Positions 36,337-47,152 of a DNA stretch of 64,000 nucleotides are shown in pieces. The translations under genes and the position numbers were made by a program. The first letter of the stretch is position 1. The number at the start of each line of letters is the position of its first letter. Source of the DNA: Luteimonas sp. ANT-B3E (GTDB lineage: Bacteria > Pseudomonadota > Gammaproteobacteria > Xanthomonadales > Xanthomonadaceae); contig LXQJ01000045.1 of assembly GCA_001683895.1 (NCBI GenBank), forward strand, positions 13,063 through 77,062, written 5' to 3'. The notes under the pieces are model-generated. The model was not told the origin of the DNA, ran no database searches, and saw only the letters and a program-made list of their open reading frames with translations.

Positions 36337-37101
36337 ATGTCCGCGCATCGCCTCGTGCCCTTCGTGCTGCTGCTGTCCGCTGCGCTGACCGCGTGTATGC
36401 ACGCGCCGGTGCGCAATCCGTTGGCGACGTGGGTGCCATCTTCCAACTTCGACGCCCGCCGGCCGTCGTTGGTGGTGGTGCATTACACCGAGCAGGACTC
36501 GATCGCACAAAGTCTGGACACGCTGCGCACCCGAAACAGCGGCGGCCGGGTCAGTTCCCATTACCTGATCGGGGCGGACGGACGGATCTACCAGCTGGTC
36601 GCCGACACGGAGCGCGCGTGGCATGCCGGCGCCGGCCGCTGGGGCACGATTGCCGACGTCAACTCGGCATCGATCGGCATCGAGCTCGACAACGACGGCG
36701 CCACGTCGTTCGCCGAGCCGCAAGTGGCGTCGCTGCTGGTGCTGCTCGACGACCTGACCCGACGCTACCGCATCCCGCGAACCCACATCATCGGCCACTC
36801 CGACATGGCGCCGGGACGCAAGTCCGATCCCGGTGTGCTGTTCCCGTGGCAGCGGCTGGCCAAGGCCGGCTTCGGTACCTGGCCCATTGACGGATCACCG
36901 CCGGCGCCCGCGGGGTTCGATGCGCTGCGCGCGCTGGGCACGCTCGGGTACGCGCTCGACGATCCCGCTGCCGCGATCCGCGCCTACCGCATGCGCTATC
37001 GCGGCGACATGGCCGACGTGCTCGATCTGGAGGACGCGCGCATCCTGTATTCGCTGACCACCTTGCCAGCGGCGTCGACCGCCGACATCACGGCAGACTG
37101 A
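36337..37101 (+). CDS. N-acetylmuramoyl-L-alanine amidase, AmiD-like lipoprotein
   Basis: 254 residues from the ATG at 36337, which puts a lipoprotein signal (VLLLSAALTACMHAP) at the N-terminus. A TTG at 36277 has a better Shine-Dalgarno sequence but would add residues before the signal. The amidase_2 fold has VVVHYTEQDS (Zn His), SSHYLIGADGRIYQLV, ERAWHAG, IGIELDNDG and HIIGHSDMAPGRKSDPG (His and Asp). A C-terminal helical domain may bind peptidoglycan. It removes the stem peptide from (anhydro)MurNAc in the periplasm during wall recycling. Confidence 0.9.
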   Translation: MSAHRLVPFVLLLSAALTACMHAPVRNPLATWVPSSNFDARRPSLVVVHYTEQDSIAQSLDTLRTRNSGGRVSSHYLIGADGRIYQLVADTERAWHAGAGRWGTIADVNSASIGIELDNDGATSFAEPQVASLLVLLDDLTRRYRIPRTHIIGHSDMAPGRKSDPGVLFPWQRLAKAGFGTWPIDGSPPAPAGFDALRALGTLGYALDDPAAAIRAYRMRYRGDMADVLDLEDARILYSLTTLPAASTADITAD

Positions 37102-37203
37102 GCGGATCGGCTCCCCGCCCGATCGCCTGCCGATGCGCTGTGCGCCCGGGTGGGACCCCTGCGACATCCCGGCTGCGCCGCGCGCTTGCCCTATATTGGT
37201 GCA

Positions 37204-38279
37204 ATGCCCGACCGCGCGCCCGCCTGGATCCTGCCCGCCGCCTACGCCGACCTTGGGACGCCGCTGCTGCTTGCCGACACCGATGGCCGCGTGCTTGGGG
37301 GTAACCCTGCGCTGGCGCAGTGGCTGGGGGTCAGTGGCAAGCGACTGCCCGGGCTGCCGCTGGCTGCGCTGGAATTCGACGGCGACCTGCTGGCGCAGCG
37401 GCTGGCGCCAGATGCGGCGCGGGGCCCGGCGCGGCTGCCGCGGCTGGCGCTGGCGTTCCCCGGCGCGCCTCCGCGGTTCGCCGACGTGCTGCTGGCGACA
37501 ACCGTGGACGGCGGCTGGCAGCTGGAGGCGCACCCGGTCGAGGAGTTCCCCGGCGGCGACCCGGTCGCCGTGCTGCCGCTGGCGCTGTCCGCCGCGCTGA
37601 AGGGCCTCGCCCATGAGCTGCGGAATCCGCTGGCTGGTCTGAAGGGCGCCGCGCAGCTGCTGGCGCGGCGCATCGACCACGGCGACGTCGACGGCCGCGA
37701 GCTCGTCGACCTGATCGACTCCGAGGTCGGCCGGCTGACCCAGCTGCTCGACCGCATGCTGGAGCCGACCCCGCCGCAGCCGCACGGCGAGGTCAACGTG
37801 CACGCAGTGCTCGAGCGCGTGCTGCGGCTGGCCGAGAGCGACGCCGGCTGGGCGGTGAAGCTGATCCGCGACTACGACCCCAGCCTGCCCGGGCTGCATG
37901 GCGACGCCGACCGGCTGATGCAGGCGGTGTGGAACCTGGTGCGCAACGCGATCGAGGCCGGCGCCGGCGAGGTTGCGCTGCGCACCCGCGCCGAACACGG
38001 TGCGCGCATCGGCAGCAGCCTGCACGCGCTGGCGCTGCGGCTGGAGATCAGCGACGACGGCCGCGGCGTGCCCGACGAGCTCGCGGAGCAGGTGTTCCTG
38101 CCGCTGGTCTCCGGGCGCGCCGAGGGCAGTGGGCTGGGGCTGGCGCTGGCGCAGCAGGTCGCACGCGAGCACCGCGGCACCATCGCCTACCGATCGCGCC
38201 CGGGGCACACGGTGTTCACCCTGCTGCTGCCGTTCCGCTGCGCCGGTGCGGCCGCGGATGTCGCCGCCGGGCCGCGCGC

Positions 38280-38283
<4 letters not shown>
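37204..38283 (+). CDS. glnL: Nitrogen regulation sensor kinase NtrB
   Basis: 359 residues from the ATG at 37204. It has an N-terminal PAS-like domain, an H-box GLAHELRNPLAG with the phospho-acceptor His137, and a C-terminal ATPase with the N-box LVRNAIEAG, G1 DDGRGVPDE and G2 GSGLGLALA. In low nitrogen it phosphorylates NtrC; PII reverses this. It overlaps ntrC by four bases (ATGA), so the two are coupled. Confidence 0.95.
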
Positions 38284-39683
<1,400 letters not shown>

Positions 39684-39763
39684 AGCGCGGCCCACGGCGC
39701 CCGGGTTCATCGCCGGTGAATCCCGCGGTGATTAGATTGCGGCACCCGTCCGAGGAGTCGTCC

Positions 39764-40300
39764 ATGCGAGTCGCCGCCGTACCGATGATCGCCTCGCTGC
39801 TGCTTGCAGGCTGTGCCAGCGCGCCGCGCGTGGACACCCCTGACGGACCCGCGGCGGCGGAGTCCCTGCCACGGGCCGGCGTGGGCACTGCCACCAGCGC
39901 GATCGCGAACCTGGCGTCGGCATCGGGCACCCTGGTCAGCGGACGTGTTGCGCTGCGCGCCGATGCCGGTGGCGTTCGCCTGTCCGGGACCATCGGCGGC
40001 CTGACCCGCAACGGCGCGCACGCGCTGCAGGTACACGCGCGCGGCGACTGCAGCGCAGTGGACGCACGCAGCGCCGGGCCGTACTTCGACGCCACCGGTG
40101 CCGGCGGCGTTGGCGGCGGCCAGGAGCGGATCGTTGCCGACGGCGCCGGCGTCGCCGTGGTGAACCTGCTGGTGCCCGGCGCGGTACTGGGCGGAGGCGC
40201 CGGCAACGACATCGCCGGACGCTCGCTTGTGGTGATGGGCGCAACCCGCGGCGCGACCGGCGCGCGGGTGGCGTGCGGCGTGATCAGCGTCGCCCGCTGA
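39764..40300 (+). CDS. SodC-fold lipoprotein lacking most metal ligands
   Basis: 178 residues from the ATG at 39764, with GAGGAG upstream. The lipoprotein signal ends in LLLAGCASAP. The domain follows the Cu/Zn superoxide dismutase pattern (SGTIGGLTRNGAHALQVHARGDCS, ending GARVACGVI, with both disulfide Cys). The usual ligands are changed: FHVH reads LQVH, GGHF reads AGPYF, the AHG His and HAGDL Asp are absent. It is unlikely to be an active dismutase. It lies 106 bp before the intact SodC gene, a tandem paralogue. Confidence 0.75.
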   Translation: MRVAAVPMIASLLLAGCASAPRVDTPDGPAAAESLPRAGVGTATSAIANLASASGTLVSGRVALRADAGGVRLSGTIGGLTRNGAHALQVHARGDCSAVDARSAGPYFDATGAGGVGGGQERIVADGAGVAVVNLLVPGAVLGGGAGNDIAGRSLVVMGATRGATGARVACGVISVAR

Positions 40301-40406
40301 GGCGCGCCGTCGGCCGTCGCGCCGCCGGGGGCGTTCACGGCAGTCGCACCACCGCTCGCCGACCCTGCAGGCCTGCGCGCCCCGCGCGAGCCCGGAGACC
40401 ACGACG

Positions 40407-41003
40407 ATGAGACTGCCGACCACCCTGCTGTGCCTGGCGATGACGCTGGCCCTGTCCGCCTGCCGCAACGACGCCAACACCGACGCCACGACCGTCGCGC
40501 CGCCCCGGGCACCGATGACCGATCCCGCCGCCAGCACGTCGATGCCCGCCGCGGCGGCCATGGCCACGCTGACCGCCACGCAGGGCCACACCGCGGGCGG
40601 CGAGCTGCGCTTCGAGGCCTCCAACGGCGGCGTGAGGATCAGCGGCCAGATCAGCGGCCTGACGCCGGGCAGCGAGCACGGATTCCACGTCCACGAGACC
40701 GGGGACTGCAGTGCGCCGGACGGGACCAGCGCCGGCGGCCACTTCAGTCCGGCCGGCAACGCCCACGGCCGCGTGGGTGCCGGCGAGCACCACGTCGGAG
40801 ACACCAGCAACCTCACCTCCGACGGGCAAGGTGTGGCAACCGTCGACAATCGACTGGAAGGCGCCACGCTCGGCGATGGCAGTGCAACCGACGTCATCGG
40901 CCGGGGGGTGATCGTGCATTCCGAGCCCGACGACTACACCACCCAGCCAACCGGCGCCGCCGGCGCGCGCCTGGCCTGCGGCGTCATCCAGGCTGCGATG
41001 TGA
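40407..41003 (+). CDS. sodC: Cu/Zn superoxide dismutase, lipoprotein
   Basis: 198 residues. A lipoprotein signal (LAMTLALSAC) is followed by a linker and a complete SodC domain: GFHVHETGDCS, GGHFSPAGNAHG, HHVGDTSN, GRGVIVHSEPDDYTTQPTG and GARLACGVI. All copper and zinc ligands are present. It dismutates superoxide in the periplasm. It follows a paralogue with lost ligands. Confidence 0.95.
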   Translation: MRLPTTLLCLAMTLALSACRNDANTDATTVAPPRAPMTDPAASTSMPAAAAMATLTATQGHTAGGELRFEASNGGVRISGQISGLTPGSEHGFHVHETGDCSAPDGTSAGGHFSPAGNAHGRVGAGEHHVGDTSNLTSDGQGVATVDNRLEGATLGDGSATDVIGRGVIVHSEPDDYTTQPTGAAGARLACGVIQAAM

Positions 41004-41037
41004 CGGGGTCCGCGCCCGGCCTTGTCCGGGCGTGACG

Positions 41038-41511
41038 ATGCGCGTGACGCCGCCACAGCCGGTCGCGGTGCGGCCGGCAACGCCGGATGATGTCGCGTGG
41101 CTGGCGTCGTGCGCGCTCGCGATGGCCTGGGAAACCGAGCAGCGCCGGCTCGACCATGCGACCGTGGCCGCCGGCATCGCGGCTGGTGTCGCTGATCCGG
41201 CCAAGGCGCGCTATTTCATCGCGTCCACGGCCGACGGCAGGCGTGCCGGCACCCTGATGCTGACCACCGAGTGGAGCGACTGGCGTAACGGTGCCTGGTG
41301 GTGGATCCAGAGCGTGCATGTCGACCCGGGCCATCGCCGCGCGGGCATCTACACCGCGCTGCATCGCCGCGTCGAGGCACTCGCACGCGCAAAGTCCGGT
41401 GTCGTGGGGCTGCGGCTGTACGTCGAGCGAGGCAACGCGGGCGCGATGCAGACGTATGCGCGCGCCGGCATGGTCGATGCGGGCTATGCGCTGTGGGAGA
41501 TCGCGTTCTGA
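41038..41511 (+). CDS. GNAT family N-acetyltransferase
   Basis: 157 residues from the ATG at 41038; a GTG two codons earlier is possible. Beta strands and the acetyl-CoA pyrophosphate loop are visible (IQSVHVDPGHRRAGIYTALH), followed by VVGLRLYVERGNAGAMQTYARAGM. Acetylates an unidentified amine. It is close behind sodC (34 bp), but no functional link is evident. Confidence 0.8.
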   Translation: MRVTPPQPVAVRPATPDDVAWLASCALAMAWETEQRRLDHATVAAGIAAGVADPAKARYFIASTADGRRAGTLMLTTEWSDWRNGAWWWIQSVHVDPGHRRAGIYTALHRRVEALARAKSGVVGLRLYVERGNAGAMQTYARAGMVDAGYALWEIAF

Positions 41512-41571
41512 TGCGGCACGCAAGTGCTGCGGCGACAGGCGCAACGGACGGCCGACGCAACCGGCCCACGC

Positions 41572-42471
41572 CTACAGCGCCGCGCGCGGATCCGCAGCGT
41601 CGGCCTGGACGCAGGTGACGGCGATGCCGTGCGCCATCAGCACGCTGGTCCACTGCCGCTGCCGCGCCTCGAAATGCTGGAAGCCGCGCCGCAGCCGCGC
41701 CGGGTCGTCTTCGGTGGGAGCATGGCGCGCGCGCCAGCCCGCAGGGGAGAACAGCGCCAGCCGCGTCTCGCCCTCGGCATGGTGCAGCAGCGGCTCCGGC
41801 GCGGCGTCGACCCACGCCTCCCGCCCGGGCGCCAGCAGCGCCGCCTCGATCACCGGCCACAGCGGGCCGAGCCCAGCGTGCTCGTATTGCAGTGCGGTCA
41901 TCGCGCACAGGTCGAGCACGGTCAGGTAGCGCGCGTGCTCGACCTGCAGGCCGAACCCGTCCTGCGCCAGCAGGGCGGTATCGGCGGCGGCCATGCCGTG
42001 CTCCATCAGCACCGACTCCAGCAGCGCGGCGGTGCCGTGGATGTCCGCGGTCGCGCCTTCCAGCACGAACGGCATCAGCCGCAGCGGTCCATCGCGATAC
42101 TCCGCCGCCGGGACCAGCGGCGGCGGCAGCGCGCCGGCGTGGCTGCCGAACGCGACGACGCGCGCGCCTCCGGCCGCACCGCCGGGCGCGCTCGCGGCGA
42201 GATCGCCGAGCTGCGCGTGCAGCGGGAACCCCGGCCTCAGCAGCTCCACCGGGTCGTAGTGCGCCGCCGCCAGCGCGCACTGCAGTCGCGCGGCATCGGA
42301 GGCGTGGCGCGTGAGGTCGCGCGCGACCAGCGCCGCCAGCGCGCCGGCCTGCGCCTGCGGTAGCGCTTCCGCGCCTATTGCGCTGCCGGGCACGCGCTCG
42401 AGCGCGAACGCGCCGAGGATGCGGCTGCGTCCGTCGCTGTCTGGTCCTGGTACGGAAGCGGAAACCGGCAT
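41572..42471 (-). CDS. Hypothetical protein
   Basis: 299 residues, no signal peptide and no membrane segment. It is Ala-rich with long helices and contains LLESVLMEHGMAAADTALLA, HARYLTVLDLCAMTALQYEH and QHFEARQRQWTSVLMAHG. No domain was recognised. It is divergent from the thiolase gene, with about 80 bp between the starts. No catalytic motif stands out. Confidence 0.6.
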   Translation of the reverse strand: MPVSASVPGPDSDGRSRILGAFALERVPGSAIGAEALPQAQAGALAALVARDLTRHASDAARLQCALAAAHYDPVELLRPGFPLHAQLGDLAASAPGGAAGGARVVAFGSHAGALPPPLVPAAEYRDGPLRLMPFVLEGATADIHGTAALLESVLMEHGMAAADTALLAQDGFGLQVEHARYLTVLDLCAMTALQYEHAGLGPLWPVIEAALLAPGREAWVDAAPEPLLHHAEGETRLALFSPAGWRARHAPTEDDPARLRRGFQHFEARQRQWTSVLMAHGIAVTCVQADAADPRAAL

Positions 42472-42553
42472 TGGACGTGGGTCATTGCGGCGCTAGACTC
42501 GTATGCATTCATTATGCCCGCCAAGGCCGGCGGGCCGTCGCGAGGTCTCCCCG

Positions 42554-43831
42554 ATGCTGCATGGTCGTCCCGTCGCCGTCCTTGGCGGCGTCCGCATTCC
42601 CTTCTGCAGGCAGAACACCGCCTATGCCGATGTCGGCAACCTCGGCATGTCGGTGCGGACGCTCGGCGCGCTGGTCGAGAAGTTCGGCCTGCACGGTCAG
42701 CAGTTGGGCGAGGTCGCGATGGGTGCGGTCATCAAGCACAGCAGCGACTGGAATCTCGGCCGCGAGGCCGCGCTGTCGTCGGGCCTGTCGCCACTGACGC
42801 CTGGCATCACGCTGCAGCGCGCCTGCGGGACCTCGCTGGACGCGATCGCGATCATCGCCGGCAAGATCGCGACCGGACAGATCGAGTCCGGCATCGGCGG
42901 CGGCAGTGACACCACTTCCGACGTGCCGATCGTCTACGGCCAGGCGCTGCGCCGCAGGCTGCTGGCGGCCAACGCGGCGAGGACCACCAAGGACAAGCTG
43001 GCGCAGTTCAAGGGCTTCTCGCTGCGCGAACTCAAGCCGAGCTTCCCCGGCGTCGCCGAGCCGCGCACCGGCAAGTCGATGGGTCAGCACTGCGAGGACA
43101 TGGCCAAGGCCTGGGAGATCCCGCGCGAGGCGCAGGACGCGCTCGCGGTCGCGTCGCATCACAAGCTCGCCGCCGCGTACGAGCGCGGCTTCTTCGACGA
43201 GCTGGTGGTCGGGTTCCGCGGGGTGTCGCGCGACAACATCCTGCGCGCCGACACCTCGGTCGAGAAGCTGGCGGCATTGAAGCCCGCGTTCGACAAAGCG
43301 TCCGGGCGCGGCACCCTGACCGCCGCCAACTCCACCCCGCTCACCGACGGCGCCGCCGCCTGCCTGCTGGCGTCAGAGGACTGGGCGCGCGCGCAGGGTC
43401 ACGAGGTGATGTGCCACCTGCGCGACGTCCAGGTCGCCGCAGTCGACTTCGTCCACGGCGAGGGCCTGCTGATGGCGCCGACGATCGCGGTTCCGGAAAT
43501 GCTGGCGCGTAACCGTCTGACGCTGCAGGACTTCGACATCTACGAGATCCACGAGGCCTTCGCCGCGCAGGTGCTGTGCACGCTGCGGGCGTGGGAGAGC
43601 GCCGAGTACTGCCGGACACGGCTCGGGCTGGACGCGCCGCTGGGCGCGATCGACCCGACCAGGATCAACCCCAACGGCTCGTCACTCGCGACCGGGCATC
43701 CCTTCGCCGCGACCGGCGCCCGGATCGTCGCCGCGGCCGCGAAGCAGCTGCAGCAGCGCGGCGGCGGTCGCTGCCTTGTGTCGATCTGCACCGCCGGCGG
43801 CATGGGCGTGGTGGCGATCCTGGAGCGCTGA
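42554..43831 (+). CDS. Acetyl-CoA C-acyltransferase (FadI-type thiolase)
   Basis: 425 residues from the ATG at 42554. The nucleophile is Cys91 in LQRACGTSLDA; distal blocks are YEIHEAFAAQVL, GSSLATGHPFAATGAR and the second Cys in ICTAGGMGV. Thiolases of this group cleave 3-ketoacyl-CoA in beta-oxidation or run the reverse condensation. No fadJ partner is adjacent, so the pathway is not certain. Confidence 0.9.
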   Translation: MLHGRPVAVLGGVRIPFCRQNTAYADVGNLGMSVRTLGALVEKFGLHGQQLGEVAMGAVIKHSSDWNLGREAALSSGLSPLTPGITLQRACGTSLDAIAIIAGKIATGQIESGIGGGSDTTSDVPIVYGQALRRRLLAANAARTTKDKLAQFKGFSLRELKPSFPGVAEPRTGKSMGQHCEDMAKAWEIPREAQDALAVASHHKLAAAYERGFFDELVVGFRGVSRDNILRADTSVEKLAALKPAFDKASGRGTLTAANSTPLTDGAAACLLASEDWARAQGHEVMCHLRDVQVAAVDFVHGEGLLMAPTIAVPEMLARNRLTLQDFDIYEIHEAFAAQVLCTLRAWESAEYCRTRLGLDAPLGAIDPTRINPNGSSLATGHPFAATGARIVAAAAKQLQQRGGGRCLVSICTAGGMGVVAILER

Positions 43832-43892
43832 CCCGGCGCCAGGCGCGCCGGCCGGTCCGCCCGCGCCGCGCGGGCGCGAGTGTGTCGCGGCG

Positions 43893-45140
43893 CTACTCGC
43901 GTAGCCGCGGCACCCCGTGCGCATCGCGCTCCTCGACTACCGTCTGGTCGTGGATCGACTGGCGCAGGTCGCGCTCGCCGGCAGCCAGCGTCGGCTCGCC
44001 GCGGCCGGCGCGCAGGGCGTTGGCGTAGGCGGTGCGCGCGCCGGCGTCGTCGCCATGTTCGGCGCGGCCGTGGCCGATCTCTTCCCAGGCGTCGGGGCCA
44101 CCACCGTGTGCCAGCGCGCGGTGCAGGTAGTCCTCGGCCTGAGGCCACTGGCCGCGGGCCCTAGCCAGCTGAGCCAAGGTTACCAGCAGCGCGGGACTGG
44201 CCGGGTGGACCTGCAGCCAGCGCTCGGCAGCGTGCTGCCGCTGCTCCGCGCGGCCGATCGGCAGGCTGCCGTAGCGCGCTGCGAGGCCTTCGTCCCAGCG
44301 TTCGTCCAGCGCATGCTCCAGGCTGCCGCTGGCCGCGTCTTCCCAGCGCAGCGCCGCGGCGCGGTCGGCATACGCGGCCACCACCGCGGGCTCCGCGCGC
44401 AGCGACTTGGGCATGGCCTCCCAGGTGTCGGCGAGCACGCTGGCGTCGGCTGCCTCGCGCAGCGCGCCGGCCGCCCACTCGGCTTCCAGCGTGGCGAGGC
44501 GCGCATCCGGCACGGCATGCTGCTGGCGCAGCGCGCCCAGCAGCCCGTAGGCATCGGCATAGCGCCCCGACACCGCCAGCGCGTCGGCGCGCAGCGCGAG
44601 GCCGCGCGGGGGTAGAGGCTGCGCGCCGGGGGCATCGAGCGCGACCAGTGCGTCGGTCGGCCTGCCCTGCGCCAGCGCCAGTTCGGCCGTCGCGATGGCG
44701 CGCGCGGCGATGTCGCGCTCGCCCAGCGTGTTGAGGTGCGCTGCGGCCTCGGCGTCCTGACCACGCCCCACCGCTGCCTGCGCAGCGGCGATGCGTGCGA
44801 CCGCGCGCTCGTCGTCGTTGTCGATCTGCGCCAGCAATTTCTCGGCGCGCGCGTAGTGACCCTGGTGCAGCGCCAGCAGTCCGCCGCCAAGGCGCGCGCG
44901 GGCATGGCGGTCGCGACGCTGGCGCAGCGCCCGCCACGGCAGCGCGACCAGGCTCCACAGCAGCCAGAGTGCGAACAGCCCGACCAGCAGGCCGGTCGCC
45001 GCCCACAGCACGGTGGTGGTGTAGTCGGTGCCACGATAGCGGACCAGCACGTAGCCGGGGTCGGCGGCCAGCAGCTGCCAGGCGAGCGCGCCGACGATCG
45101 CCAGCAGGATCCAGATCAGCAGGTTGCGGAACAGGTTCAT
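43893..45140 (-). CDS. hemY: HemY-like heme biosynthesis-associated TPR membrane protein
   Basis: 415 residues from the ATG at 45140. Two N-terminal membrane helices (LLIWILLAIVGALAWQLL and a second near residue 50) match HemY_N, followed by TPR helices to the C-terminus (LLALHQGHYARAEKLLAQI, AELALAQGRPTDALVAL). It is the third gene of hemD-hemX-hemY, with 106 bp after hemX. HemY-type proteins accompany the uroporphyrinogen steps; a scaffold role is inferred from the family. Confidence 0.88.
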   Translation of the reverse strand: MNLFRNLLIWILLAIVGALAWQLLAADPGYVLVRYRGTDYTTTVLWAATGLLVGLFALWLLWSLVALPWRALRQRRDRHARARLGGGLLALHQGHYARAEKLLAQIDNDDERAVARIAAAQAAVGRGQDAEAAAHLNTLGERDIAARAIATAELALAQGRPTDALVALDAPGAQPLPPRGLALRADALAVSGRYADAYGLLGALRQQHAVPDARLATLEAEWAAGALREAADASVLADTWEAMPKSLRAEPAVVAAYADRAAALRWEDAASGSLEHALDERWDEGLAARYGSLPIGRAEQRQHAAERWLQVHPASPALLVTLAQLARARGQWPQAEDYLHRALAHGGGPDAWEEIGHGRAEHGDDAGARTAYANALRAGRGEPTLAAGERDLRQSIHDQTVVEERDAHGVPRLRE

Positions 45141-45246
45141 CGGGGGGTGCTCCTCTTTGGCTTGCAGCCTACCCCCGGAATGCGTGGGGTGGTGTCGACG
45201 CGGAAGCACCTGCGTGGTCGCGAGGGACGGCATCCGACCGTCGCGG

Positions 45247-46239
45247 TCAGCGTCCGCGGGGCGCGTCGCGCAGCGCGCGCAGCTGCGCCAGCGTGCTGCC
45301 CAGCGTCGGCGTTGCGACGCGCAGCGGCTGCACCCGCTGGCCGGCCAGCCCCCGTCGCAGCGCCTCGCGCTCGGGCGTTTGCGGCCACAGCTGCATGACT
45401 GCGTGTTCGATGCGCGCCAGCGCGGCGCGATATCCGACCGGATCGCGACCTGCGACGGCGGCGCGCGCAAGCGTGATGTCCAGGTCGAGCGTCGCCATTG
45501 CCACGGCGCGGTCCGTCGGCGCCGCGACCTGCCCCGGGTCGCTGGGCCGGACTTCGACCACGCGCGCGACCCAACGCCGCCACCAGGGCGCCGCTGGCGG
45601 GCGCACGGCGGTCGGCCTGTCGGGCAGTGATGCCAGCGCGTTTGCGACCGAGTCCAGGATCCGGGATGCCGCGGTGGCCGGGTCCTCGCCCACCGCCGCC
45701 AGCCCGGCGGTCTCCTGTGCAAACACCTGCCGCAGGTCGCGGTGCGCGGGATCGTCCATCGCCTCGAGCAGCGCGCCGGCGAGCGTGTAGAGCCGACGTG
45801 CTCCCTCGAGGTCGCCCGTGATCTCCAGCCGCTGCTGCGCCTGGGTCAGGAGCAGCTCGACCTCATCGAGCCGCAGGGTCTCCGCGCCACTGGCGGCGCG
45901 GTCCGCCAGGCGGTCGACGGTGTCTTCCAGCAGCGCGGCGCGCTGGGTGATTCCCAGCAGCTCGTCGCGCAGCACGCGATTGGTGGCTTCCGCCTGCTGT
46001 AACCGCTGCGCCTGCGAGCGCTGGCCGCCGCGCAGCGCATTGACGCGCGACGTGAGCTCGGCCAGGTCACGGGTCTGGGCCAGGGCCGTGGCGCGGTCGG
46101 CATCGCGCCCGGCCGTCCACGCGCGCCAGCCCAGCGTCGCCGCGAGGGCGAGCAGCACTGCCAGCAGCAGCCAGGCGCCGGTGCGCCTGCGTCGGGACGC
46201 TGGTCGAAGAGGAATAGCGGTGGCGTCGCCGGCAGTCAT
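45247..46239 (-). CDS. hemX: HemX-like uroporphyrinogen-III biosynthesis-associated membrane protein
   Basis: 330 residues from the ATG at 46239, which overlaps the hemD stop by four bases. One membrane helix (AWLLLAVLLALAATLGWRAW) is followed by a coiled coil (about residues 50-110) and a helical domain with LDEVELLLTQAQQRLEITGD, typical of HemX. Although the family is often named uroporphyrin-III C-methyltransferase, the SAM-binding motifs of CobA are absent, so a methyltransferase role is not supported. Confidence 0.9.
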   Translation of the reverse strand: MTAGDATAIPLRPASRRRRTGAWLLLAVLLALAATLGWRAWTAGRDADRATALAQTRDLAELTSRVNALRGGQRSQAQRLQQAEATNRVLRDELLGITQRAALLEDTVDRLADRAASGAETLRLDEVELLLTQAQQRLEITGDLEGARRLYTLAGALLEAMDDPAHRDLRQVFAQETAGLAAVGEDPATAASRILDSVANALASLPDRPTAVRPPAAPWWRRWVARVVEVRPSDPGQVAAPTDRAVAMATLDLDITLARAAVAGRDPVGYRAALARIEHAVMQLWPQTPEREALRRGLAGQRVQPLRVATPTLGSTLAQLRALRDAPRGR

Positions 46240-47060
46240 CGCGCCGCGCCTGCCGACGCCGACGCAGGCGGTGACGGGGGCGGTCGGGACACGCCTGCGC
46301 GCGCCGCTTCCGCGGCGGCCAGCAGGTCCTGCGGGCGTGCGCTCGCGGCCACCGTGGCGACGGCGAACCCGTGCGCGCGCGCCAGCGCCGCGAGGCGTGC
46401 GCTGGCGGCGACCACCGTCGCCTGCCGCAGTCGCGAACGCGCGGCGGCCGGCAGCAAGGCGTCGACCGATTCCAGCGCCTGCCCGCTGCTCAGCAGCAGC
46501 AGCAGCAGGCCACGATGCGCGGCAAGCCGCGCGACAGCGCGCGGCGATGGCGCGATGGCATCGCGGCGATAGACGTCGGCACGGATCACAGCAGCACCGG
46601 CGGCTGCCAGCGATTCCGCCAGGTGGGCGCGGCCGCCGGGCGCGGTGACCAGGCCGACGCGCTGGCCGCGCACGTCGGCGAGCGCGGGGAGCGCCAGCAG
46701 TCCCTCGCTGTCCATGCGCGAGGGCCAGTTGGCGCCGTCGACGCCGGCGCGCGCCAGTGCACGGGCGGTCGTGCGCCCGACGCCCAGCCAACCTGTGGCG
46801 GCAAGTGCGCGCAGCGGTGCCAATGCGTGGGCCGCGCGCACCGCAGCCGGGCTGGTGAACACGACGCGGTCCGCGGCGAGTGCTCCGGCGAGTGCGTCGC
46901 GCGTGGTGACATCGTCCGCCGCCACCAGCCGCCATGGAGACAGCGCCAGCAGCGCGCCGCCACGCCGCGCCACCGCGCGCCGCAGCGCGCCGTGGCCGCC
47001 CACGGGGCGCAACGACACCACCAGGCAGCCGGAAAGGGCACGTGTATCGTCTGCGCGCAT
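46236..47060 (-). CDS. hemD: Uroporphyrinogen-III synthase
   Basis: 274 residues. Two Rossmann-like lobes: VVFTSPAAVRAAHALAPL and WLGVGRTTARALARAGV in one region, then VGLVTAPGGRAHLAESLAAAG with VYRRDAIAP and VVAASARLAAL. It cyclises hydroxymethylbilane with inversion of ring D, a step of heme and siroheme synthesis. It heads hemD-hemX-hemY. The usual upstream partner hemC is not in the window; a divergent thioesterase gene takes its place. Confidence 0.9.
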   Translation of the reverse strand: MRADDTRALSGCLVVSLRPVGGHGALRRAVARRGGALLALSPWRLVAADDVTTRDALAGALAADRVVFTSPAAVRAAHALAPLRALAATGWLGVGRTTARALARAGVDGANWPSRMDSEGLLALPALADVRGQRVGLVTAPGGRAHLAESLAAAGAAVIRADVYRRDAIAPSPRAVARLAAHRGLLLLLLSSGQALESVDALLPAAARSRLRQATVVAASARLAALARAHGFAVATVAASARPQDLLAAAEAARAGVSRPPPSPPASASAGAAR

Positions 47061-47152
47061 CCGGCGAGCTTGCTGGCTGCCACCGGGCGCCGCAAGCGCC
47101 GCGACCGGTCCACTGCCCGATCCGCCGACCCGCTTCCCAGGAACGCCGACGC

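Noticed and set aside
45247-46239. Annotation of HemX as a true uroporphyrinogen-III methyltransferase
   Set aside because: The CobA-type SAM-binding motifs are missing; the protein is a membrane-anchored coiled-coil protein.
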